A DNA stretch of 8,262 nt from an uncultured Eubacteriales bacterium (lineage in GTDB: Bacteria > Bacillota > Clostridia > Peptostreptococcales > Anaerovoracaceae): assembly GCA_902803185.1 (NCBI GenBank), contig CADCOV010000273.1, positions 1-8,262 of the forward strand. The letters run 5' to 3'. The position numbers were made by a program, and so were the translations under genes. Under the pieces are notes generated by a model that was not told where the DNA came from, ran no database searches, and saw only the letters and a program-made list of their open reading frames with translations. Positions 1-5,800 of the stretch are shown here, one piece after another. Position 1 is the first letter of the stretch, and the number at the start of each line of letters is the position of its first letter.

Positions 1-734
1 GTGTAGTGCTCGAAGGTCCGGATGCCCCTCTCGCAGAGGATGATGTTCTCGTTGCCGCCGGCCATGATGTACTCGGCGCTCATCAGAAGCTCCTCCAGCG
101 TGTTGGCCAGGCCTCTCTTCAGGAGGATGGTCTTGTCGGTCTTTCCCAGGGCCTTCAGCAGCTCGAAGTTCTGCATGTTCCTGGCGCCCACCTGGATCAC
201 GTCCACGTCCTCGAAGAGGTCCAGATGGTTCTCGTTCATGATCTCCGTGACGATCGGAAGGCCGGTGACCTTCTTGGCCTCCAGCAAAAGCTCCAGCCCC
301 TCGGCCCGCATGCCCTGGAAGGAGTACGGGCTGGTCCGCGGCTTGAAGGCGCCGCCCCTGAGCAGCGTGGCGCCCGCGGCCTTGACCCGCTCCGCCACCT
401 CGATGATCTGCTCCTCCGACTCCACGGAGCACGGTCCCGCGATCATCGCGAAGTGGCCGCCCCCCACCTTGACGCCGCCGGCGTCGATGACGGAGTCCTC
501 CGGATGGAACTTGCGGTTCGCCTTCTTGTACGGCTCCGTGATCCGCTTCACGTCCTGGACGATATCCAGGAGCCGGATCATGTCGATGTCGATGGCCGTG
601 ACGTCGCCCACCAGGCCCAGCACCGTCTGGAACTCACCCTCGGATACGTGGACCTTGACGCCCTGCTCCTCCAGCCAGGAGATCAGCATGTTCCGCTGTT
701 CCTTCGTCGTTCCTCTCTTCAAAACTGTGATCAT
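1..734 (-). CDS. aroF: 3-deoxy-7-phosphoheptulonate (DAHP) synthase, type Ibeta, 3' end beyond the window
   Basis: This enzyme condenses phosphoenolpyruvate with erythrose 4-phosphate to DAHP, the first step of the cytoplasmic shikimate pathway. I read 244 complete codons by translating the minus strand; the gene runs off the left edge, and from family length (about 335-340 residues) roughly 95 C-terminal residues are missing. Residues 1 to about 70 (MITVLKRGTTKEQ...) match the ferredoxin-like domain of Thermotoga maritima DAHP synthase, which mediates Tyr/Phe feedback inhibition there. The linker KFHPEDSVID is at about 75-84. The TIM-barrel catalytic part shows AGPCSVES (99-106), LRGGAFKPRTSPYSFQG (125-141), QVGARNMQNF (181-190), LLKRG (204-208) and CERGIRTFE (234-242), which hold the expected PEP, sugar-phosphate and metal contacts. 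The ATG at 734-732 is preceded by GGGAGG at 748-743, eight bases away. An attenuator-type terminator lies directly upstream, so expression probably depends on Tyr/Phe supply. Family is certain; feedback specificity is inferred from the relative. Confidence 0.96.
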   Translation of the reverse strand, partial: MITVLKRGTTKEQRNMLISWLEEQGVKVHVSEGEFQTVLGLVGDVTAIDIDMIRLLDIVQDVKRITEPYKKANRKFHPEDSVIDAGGVKVGGGHFAMIAGPCSVESEEQIIEVAERVKAAGATLLRGGAFKPRTSPYSFQGMRAEGLELLLEAKKVTGLPIVTEIMNENHLDLFEDVDVIQVGARNMQNFELLKALGKTDKTILLKRGLANTLEELLMSAEYIMAGGNENIILCERGIRTFEHY

Positions 735-754
735 GGCACTTTCCTCCCGCCTTC

Positions 755-792
755 AAAAAGAAAACTCCGCAGTGGGTGCTGCGGAGCCTTCT
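755..792 (-). terminator. Attenuator terminator in the aroF leader
   Basis: On the minus strand an 8-bp perfect GC-rich stem (CTCCGCAG at 786-779 with CTGCGGAG at 772-765, loop CACCCA) is followed at once by TTTTCTTTTT (764-755). The stem can extend to 14 bp through AGAAGG (792-787) pairing with part of the T run, including two G-U pairs. It ends about seven bases before the aroF Shine-Dalgarno and lies downstream of the aroF promoter. It therefore cannot simply end the upstream gene; its position is that of a conditional terminator controlling entry into aroF. Its 5' arm is also complementary to an upstream segment (see the leader entry). Confidence 0.9.
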
Positions 793-867
793 CAAGTAAT
801 TTGTTATTGTAGGATCCTGATTGCTGATTCAAAGGTCCCCGTCTAACACGCAGCAAAACGACTCTTT

Positions 868-930
868 CTATCTGGTCTCAAAGAAAAAGTAGTAATAATA
901 GTATGCAGCTGCGTAAGACTGGCGATTCAT
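868..930 (-). CDS. Aromatic-rich leader peptide of the aroF attenuator
   Basis: A 20-residue open frame, MNRQSYAAAYYYYYFFFETR, starts at ATG 930-928 and stops at TAG 870-868. It has six Tyr codons (codon 6 and codons 10-14) and three Phe codons (15-17), so nine of 20 residues are aromatic; there is no Trp. AGAAAGGA at 950-943 is a plausible ribosome-binding site, though its 12-base spacing to the ATG is long. The frame lies between a promoter (991-963) and a Rho-independent terminator (792-755) ahead of DAHP synthase, which feeds Tyr and Phe synthesis. This is the arrangement of enteric leader peptides such as that of pheA, where ribosome stalling on codons for the end product prevents termination. 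It is too short for ordinary gene calling. The reading as a regulatory peptide is an inference from composition and position, but a chance Tyr5-Phe3 run in exactly this place is unlikely. Confidence 0.88.
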   Translation of the reverse strand: MNRQSYAAAYYYYYFFFETR

Positions 931-962
931 AAACAGGTCGTTTCCTTTCTCAATCTATCGAT

Positions 963-991
963 ACTCTACCACAGCCATATCCGAAAATCAA
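963..991 (-). promoter_or_regulatory. Promoter of the aroF leader transcript
   Basis: On the minus strand, TTGATT (991-986) and TAGAGT (968-963) are separated by 17 bases. TGG immediately before the -10 hexamer forms an extended -10 motif (TGnTAGAGT), which would compensate for two mismatches in each hexamer. The expected start is A956, six bases upstream of the leader-peptide ribosome-binding site. Its place between the ylmH stop codon and the leader peptide fits a dedicated aroF promoter. Confidence 0.7.
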
Positions 992-1044
992 GCACAAAAA
1001 CAAATACGAAACTCTTTTTTGTTGGACGCCCACAAAAATTCCGG

Positions 1045-1809
1045 CTAAAGGTAGGTCTCGTACTCGATGTAGAGCCGGTCCTTCCGGGAGCGGCCGCCCA
1101 CGGCGGTGAGCCTGACCTTGCCCTTGCCCCTGAGGACGATCCGGTCCCCCTCCTCCACGGCCCGGTCCGTGCGGAGCTCCTCCACGCTGTTCAGGTAGAC
1201 GAGGCCCTTGCGGATCGCCTCCTGGGCCTTCGCCCGGGAGAGCCCGAAGGCCGAGGCTGCCACGCTGTCGAGCCTGAGGGACGCCACCGTGTCCCGGTGC
1301 AGCTCCCTCGCCCCCTCCGGGACGATGAGGGCCGAAAGCGGCACCTCCTCCAGGGTGAGGTAGCTCCTGCCCGCCTTGGCGTAGTTGTCCAGCAGGAACG
1401 CCGCCATCTCCTTCAGCACGATGATGTCCGCCCCGTTCTCCCGGACCAGGATGTCCCCGGTCACGCTCCGTTCGATCCCAAGCCCCATCAGGGAGCCCAG
1501 ATAATCGCTGTGGCGAAGTTTCCGGCCGCCGGCGGGCACCGATGCCCTGATCACCGTCAAAACCTCATTTTCGGCCTCGGCCGGGTCCCCGACGTAGTCC
1601 GGCAGGCACAGCAAAACCACCCGCTCCGCATCCGGGTAGCCGCCGGTGAACACCCGGCGGATCTCCCGGCCGATGGGCGCCTTCGCCGCCTCCTCGGCCA
1701 CCGCCCTCTCGTGGGGGTCCAGGAAGGCCGTCGCGGTCATCATGTAGGAATCCGACGCCTGCCGGATCCTGTCCTCGATCTGTCCTCTCAGAAAATCATC
1801 CTGTTTCAT
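1045..1809 (-). CDS. ylmH: YlmH-family RNA-binding protein with C-terminal S4 domain
   Basis: The 254-residue product matches the YlmH family, which binds ribosomes or 50S subunits and has been linked to ribosome-associated quality control in Bacillota. The central block HSDYLGSLMGLGIERSVTGD (about 100-119), followed by ILV and an acidic GADIIVLKE stretch, is a family signature. The C-terminal S4 fold spans about 178-235, with SLRLDSVAASAFGLSRAKAQ and KGLVYLN followed by EEGDRIVLRGKGKVRL. There is no signal peptide or membrane segment, so it should be cytoplasmic. I chose the ATG at 1809 over an in-frame ATG at 1839: the latter overlaps the -35 box of a near-consensus promoter whose start point falls on base 1809, and neither ATG has a well-spaced Shine-Dalgarno (GGAG lies only two bases from 1809). 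The gene often sits beside sepF, ylmG or divIVA, but none is visible here. No convincing terminator follows it, so some transcripts may run into the aroF leader. Confidence 0.93.
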   Translation of the reverse strand: MKQDDFLRGQIEDRIRQASDSYMMTATAFLDPHERAVAEEAAKAPIGREIRRVFTGGYPDAERVVLLCLPDYVGDPAEAENEVLTVIRASVPAGGRKLRHSDYLGSLMGLGIERSVTGDILVRENGADIIVLKEMAAFLLDNYAKAGRSYLTLEEVPLSALIVPEGARELHRDTVASLRLDSVAASAFGLSRAKAQEAIRKGLVYLNSVEELRTDRAVEEGDRIVLRGKGKVRLTAVGGRSRKDRLYIEYETYL

Positions 1810-1815
1810 GGCTCC

Positions 1816-1844
1816 ATTATACCCTGCCTGCGCTTCCATGTGAA
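1816..1844 (-). promoter_or_regulatory. Near-consensus ylmH promoter giving a predicted leaderless mRNA
   Basis: On the minus strand TTCACA (1844-1839) and a perfect TATAAT (1821-1816) are separated by exactly 17 bases, matching 11 of 12 consensus positions. Counting the last T as -7 puts +1 on A1809, the first base of the ylmH ATG. This makes the transcript leaderless and explains the lack of a well-spaced ribosome-binding site. The start point is inferred from spacing only. Confidence 0.75.
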
Positions 1845-1898
1845 GATTGGTCCGCAGGATCTTCCCGAATTTGCCATGAACTTCCGCCTGACCGGGTG

Positions 1899-1909
1899 TA
1901 TACTATAAT
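1899..1909 (+). promoter_or_regulatory. Probable -10 region for the PHP-domain gene
   Basis: Overlapping TATACT (1899-1904) and TATAAT (1904-1909) lie just upstream of the gene. No good -35 hexamer is visible at 16-18 bases; TTGCCA at 1871 is too far away. The expected starts (about 1911 or 1916) give a very short leader, and the earlier one keeps the whole AAGGAAG ribosome-binding site (1913-1919). The ylmH promoter lies on the opposite strand within the same 117-bp interval. Confidence 0.5.
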
Positions 1910-1926
1910 GGAAAGGAAGTGTTCCC

Positions 1927-2712
1927 ATGCGATTTGATATGCACTGCCACCTCAAGGGCGGCTCCATCGATTCCCACGTCAGGATCGAACGATACATCGA
2001 ACTGCTCCGTGCCCGGGGCTTCTCTGGCATGCTGGTCACCGACCACGATACCTACAGGGCTTACGACGCTTGGGTGGCCGCGCACCCCGAGGGCCTGCCG
2101 GACTTCACTGTGCTCCGCGGCATCGAATACGACACCAGGGACGCCGGTCACTTTCTCGTCGTCATGCCGGACGGCGTGGACCTCAAGGTCCTCACCATCC
2201 GCGGCATGTCCGTCCGCCGCCTGATCGACCTGGTACACGCTCACGGCGGCATCCTGGGGCCTGCCCATCCCTTCGGCGCCCGCAGCTCCTCTGCCATGTT
2301 CTGCCGCCGGATGAAGAAGGAGCCGCAACTGGTCGACGAGTTTGATTTTCTCGAGGGGCTGAACACCTGCGAGAAGGTCCAGGCCAACCGCAGCGCCCGG
2401 GCGCTGGCGGAGCGTCACGGTCTCCCCACTGTCGCCGGTTCCGATTCCCACCGCGAGCGCTACATCGGCACCGCCTACACCGACTTCTCCCGCCCGGTCC
2501 GCACCTGCGATGACCTGATCGCCGCCGTGCGGGAAGGCGCCATCTCCGGCTGCGGCGGCACCGAGCGGGAATTCCGTTTCCGTCACCACTTCCGCAACAT
2601 ATTCCCCACCACCTGGGGGTTCAAAGCCTTCAACCGCTCCGCCGGGTTCCTCATGACCCCTTACCGCCGCCACCACCTCAAGGCCGCCCGCGATCAAAAA
2701 CACGTAAACTGA
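1927..2712 (+). CDS. PHP-domain metal-dependent phosphoesterase
   Basis: The 261-residue product carries the ordered PHP metal-site motifs: DMHCH (4-8, His6 and His8), VTDHD (37-41), GIEYD (65-69, Glu67), GPAHPF (111-116, His114) and AGSDSH (170-175, Asp173 and His175). These ligands bind a di- or trinuclear metal centre that hydrolyses phosphoesters; relatives include histidinol phosphatase, polymerase-associated PHP domains and RNase AM. The stretch from about 190 (CDDLIAAVREGAISG) resembles the C-terminal segment found after many stand-alone PHP domains, and the last 40 residues are basic and aromatic. No signal peptide is seen, so the protein is probably cytoplasmic. The ATG follows AAGGAAG (1913-1919) by seven bases. 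It appears to be a single-gene unit, divergent from ylmH and ending in a strong terminator. The substrate cannot be told from sequence: nucleic acid 5' ends, a nucleotide or a sugar phosphate are all possible, and no histidine-biosynthesis genes are nearby. Confidence 0.9.
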   Translation: MRFDMHCHLKGGSIDSHVRIERYIELLRARGFSGMLVTDHDTYRAYDAWVAAHPEGLPDFTVLRGIEYDTRDAGHFLVVMPDGVDLKVLTIRGMSVRRLIDLVHAHGGILGPAHPFGARSSSAMFCRRMKKEPQLVDEFDFLEGLNTCEKVQANRSARALAERHGLPTVAGSDSHRERYIGTAYTDFSRPVRTCDDLIAAVREGAISGCGGTEREFRFRHHFRNIFPTTWGFKAFNRSAGFLMTPYRRHHLKAARDQKHVN

Positions 2713-2722
2713 AGGATCCTCC

Positions 2723-2750
2723 GCCGCCGGCCATGCCCGGCGGCTTTTTT
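2723..2750 (+). terminator. Rho-independent terminator of the PHP-domain gene
   Basis: GCCGCCGG (2723-2730) pairs perfectly with CCGGCGGC (2737-2744) around a CCATGC loop and is followed by six T residues (2745-2750). It begins 11 bases after the PHP gene's TGA. This is a textbook intrinsic terminator on the plus strand. Confidence 0.93.
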
Positions 2751-2763
2751 CGTTCCGCGTCCC

Positions 2764-2803
2764 ATAGAAAAGAGAGGCAGCCGAAGCTGCCTCCCTCTTC
2801 TAT
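2764..2803 (-). terminator. Long UUCG-capped hairpin ending the PFOR gene, possibly bidirectional
   Basis: On the minus strand 18 bp pair without interruption (2803-2786 with 2781-2764, two G-U pairs) around a TTCG loop, an extra-stable tetraloop closed by C-G. It begins 22 bases after the PFOR TAA. The U-rich run TCTTTTCTAT forms the outer part of the 3' arm instead of following the stem, so a 10-bp inner stem plus U run probably acts as the terminator. On the plus strand the 3' side is CTCTTCTATTTCTT, so it could also catch read-through from the PHP gene. Confidence 0.82.
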
Positions 2804-2825
2804 TTCTTAGTATCCACTTGAGAAA

Positions 2826-5800
2826 TTATTTGCCTTCGAACTCGTTCGCAAAGCTGTCCTTGAGGGCCTTGAAGTGCTCGAATCTCGCCTTGGACTGTCT
2901 CTCAGCCTCGGTGAAGAGCGCTTCCGCTCTCTCAGGGAATCTGGCTGCCAGGGAGTTGTAGCGGACCTCACCCATGATGAAGTCTCTGTAGCTCTCGGTA
3001 GCGTCCTTGCTGTCGATGATCAGCGGGTTCTTGCCGGCCTTGGCCAGATCCGGATTGTATCTGACAAGGTTCCAGTAACCGGAGTTGACCGCGTGCTTCA
3101 TCTCTTCCTGCGCCTTGTTCATGCCGGCCTTGACACCGTGGTTGATGCACGGAGCGTAGGCGATGATCAGGGACGGGCCGTCGTAAGCTTCCGCTTCCTT
3201 CAGGGCCTGCAGGGTCTGGGCCTGGTTGGCGCCCATCGCGATCTGCGCGACGTAGATGTAGCCGTAAGCCATAGCGATCTGGACCATATCCTTCTTCTTG
3301 ACGCCCTTGCCCGCGGCAGCGAACTTGGCGACAGCGCCCATCGGAGTGGACTTGGAGGACTGTCCGCCGGTGTTGGAATAGACCTCGGTGTCGTAGACCA
3401 TCACGTTGATGTTCTCGCCGGAAGCCAGGACGTGGTCGAGGCCGCCGTAACCGATGTCGTAAGCCCAGCCGTCACCGCCGAAGATCCAGACGGACGGCTT
3501 GATCAGCATGTCTTTGTTCTCGACGACGTACTTGGCATCCGCGTTGGAGTCAGCGATCTTCTCGCAGGCCTCGAGCAGAGCCTTGCCGGTGGTCTCCGCA
3601 CCCTGGGCGTCGTTCATGTTCTCGACCCAGGCGGTAGCGGTCTCGCCCAGCGTCTCAGCCAGTCTGCAGACCACGGTCTTCATCTCGTTGCGGCGGGCCT
3701 TCATGGAGACGGCGATGCCGTAACCGAATTCAGCGTTGTCCTCGAACAGGGAGTTGGCCCAGGCCGGACCTCTGCCTTCCTTGTTCACGGTGTACGGCGT
3801 GCTCGGCAGGGAGTTGCCCCAGATGGAGGAGCAGCCGGTGGCGTTGGCGATGAACATTCTGTCGCCGAAGAGCTGGGTGATCAGCTTGGCGTACGGAGTC
3901 TCGCCGCAGCCCGGGCAGGCGCCGGAGAACTCAAGCAGCGGCTGCTTGAACTGGGAGCCCTTGACGTTGTTCTCGTTGAACGGGAGATCCTTGTTGTCGA
4001 CGTTCTCGAACAGGTAGTTGTACTTCTCCTGCTCCTTGCCAAAGACTTCGTCGCTGACAGGGACCATGGTGAGGGCCTTTTCCTTGGCCGGGCAGACCTG
4101 CGCGCAGGAACCGCAGCCGGTGCAGTCCAGAGCGGAGATGCCCATGGTGAAGAACTTGTCCTCGAGACCCTTCGCGCCCTTGACGGCAGCCGCGTCGCCG
4201 CCGATGGCCTCGCACTGCGCAGCGTCCACGATGAACGGACGGATGACAGCGTGCGGGCAGACGTAAGCACACTGGTTGCACTGGATGCACTTGGTCTTAT
4301 CCCAGACCGGGACGTCAGTGGCGATGCCTCTCTTCTCGAAGGCAGCCAGGCCGGCCGGGACGGAACCATCCTTGGACTTGGTGAAGACGGAGACCGGGAT
4401 CTCATCGCCGTTCATTCTGCTGTACGGGAAGAGGACCTCGTTCAGGTAGTCGGTGACGTTCTGGTCACGGCCGACGAACTTCGCCGGAGCGGCGTCATCC
4501 GCGACGTCAGCCCAGGAAGCCGGCACTTCGACCTTGTGGACCTTCTCGATGCCCTGCTCGACCGCGGCGATGTTCATGTTGACGATGTTCTCGCCCTTCT
4601 TGCCGTAGGTCTTGCGGATCGCGGCCTTCATGTACTCAGCAGCCTCATCGATCGGGATGATGTTGGCCAGCTTGAAGAAGGCAGCCTGGAGCACGGAGTT
4701 GGTTCTTCTGGCGCCGAGGCCGATGCCCTTGGCGATCTCGACCGCGTTGCAGGTATAGAACTGGATGTTGTTCTTGGCGATGTATCTCTTCATCGTCGCC
4801 GGCAGGTGGTCCTCGAGCTCAGCATCTGACCAGGTGCAGTTCAGAAGGAAGTAGCCGCCCGGCTTGACGTCTTCGACCATCTTGTAGAGGTTGACGTAAG
4901 CTTCGTTGTGGCAGGCGACAAAGTCAGCCTGCTTGACATAGTAGGTGGACTTGATCGGCAGATCTCCGAAGCGCAGGTGGGAAATGGTCACGCCGCCGGA
5001 CTTCTTGGAGTCGTACTGGAAGTAAGCCTGGACCTTCTTGTCGGTGTGGTCGCCGATGATCTTGACGGAGTTCTTGTTGGCGCCGACGGTACCATCCGCG
5101 CCGAGACCCCAGAACTTGCAGGCCACGGTGCCCTTAGGGGCGGTGTCAGGATAGTGGGACGGAACGAGGGACAGATGGGTCACGTCGTCGTTGATGGACA
5201 GGGTGAACTCCTTCTTCGGCTCGGCAGCCCACAGGTTCTCGTAAGCAGCGAGGATGTCGCCCGGCTGGACGTCCTTGGAGCCCATGCCGTAACGGCCGTG
5301 CATGATCTCGACGCCGTCGAACTTGGTGCCCTTCAGAGTAGCGACCATATCGAGGTACAGCGGCTCGCCCGGGGCGCCCGGTTCCTTGGTTCTGTCGAGG
5401 ACGGCGATCTTCTTGATGGTCTCCGGCATCACGTTCAGCAGGTACTTCTGGGAGAACGGTCTGTAGAGGTGGACCTCGATGATACCGACCTTCTTGCCGG
5501 CGGCGACCATGTGGTCGATCAGCTCTTCTGCGGCGTCGCAGACGGAGCCCATGGCGACGAGGACGTACTCAGCGTCCGGAGCGCCATAATAGTTGAACGG
5601 CTTGTAATCGGTGCCGATCTTCTCGTTGATCTTGTCCATGTACTTCGCGAACAGATCCGGGGCATCCAGATAATCCTGGTTGCTGGCCTCTCTGTGCTGG
5701 AAGTAGGATTCCGGCTGCTCCGCAGGGCCCATGCTGCGCGGATGGGTCGGGTGGAAGACGCCGTCCTTGAAGGCTCTGACGGCATCCCAGTTCACCATGG

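Larger units (their letters stand above)
755..956 (-). promoter_or_regulatory. Ribosome-mediated transcription attenuator controlling aroF (Tyr/Phe leader)
   Basis: The predicted leader RNA starts near A956 and is about 200 nt long if terminated. Four segments can pair in alternative ways. Segment 1 is TACGCAGC (915-908), inside leader-peptide codons 6-8. Segment 2 is GCTGCGTG (854-847), beginning 13 bases after the leader stop codon. Segment 3 is the terminator 5' arm (786-779). Segment 4 is the 3' arm (772-765). Segments 1:2 form 8 bp with one G-U pair; 2:3 form 7 Watson-Crick bp (855-849 with 783-777), possibly extended by GGG/CTC across a bulge; 3:4 form the terminator. The 2:3 and 3:4 pairings share bases and cannot coexist, and 1:2 would free segment 3. 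With charged Tyr-tRNA, 1:2 plus 3:4 should terminate; with a ribosome stalled on Tyr codons, segment 1 is covered and 2:3 should allow read-through. I found no T-box sequence. Pairings were found by eye, with no folding calculation. Confidence 0.8.

Noticed and set aside
6..846. Two long plus-strand frames over the left edge
   Set aside because: They are antisense to aroF, whose minus-strand translation matches DAHP synthase throughout. They also run across the attenuator terminator and have no ribosome-binding site.
1016..1038. TTTTTGT...ACAAAAA hairpin after ylmH as a terminator
   Set aside because: The stem is A/T-only outside a 2-bp GC core and has a mismatch. On the minus strand it is followed by more A residues than U residues, so it lacks the form of an intrinsic terminator.
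735..1044. T-box riboswitch ahead of aroF
   Set aside because: No AGGGTGGNACCGCG-like T-box sequence or specifier-loop layout was found on the minus strand, and the GGGTG at 774-778 is on the wrong strand. The leader-peptide model explains the region better.
2874..4829. A 651-codon plus-strand open frame, with another of 526 codons at 4908-6488, both antisense to PFOR
   Set aside because: Both are shadows of the GC-rich, strongly codon-biased PFOR gene. The opposite strand gives a full, motif-complete 1182-residue enzyme, and the antisense translations look like low-complexity L/V/D/G-rich sequence with no recognisable domain.
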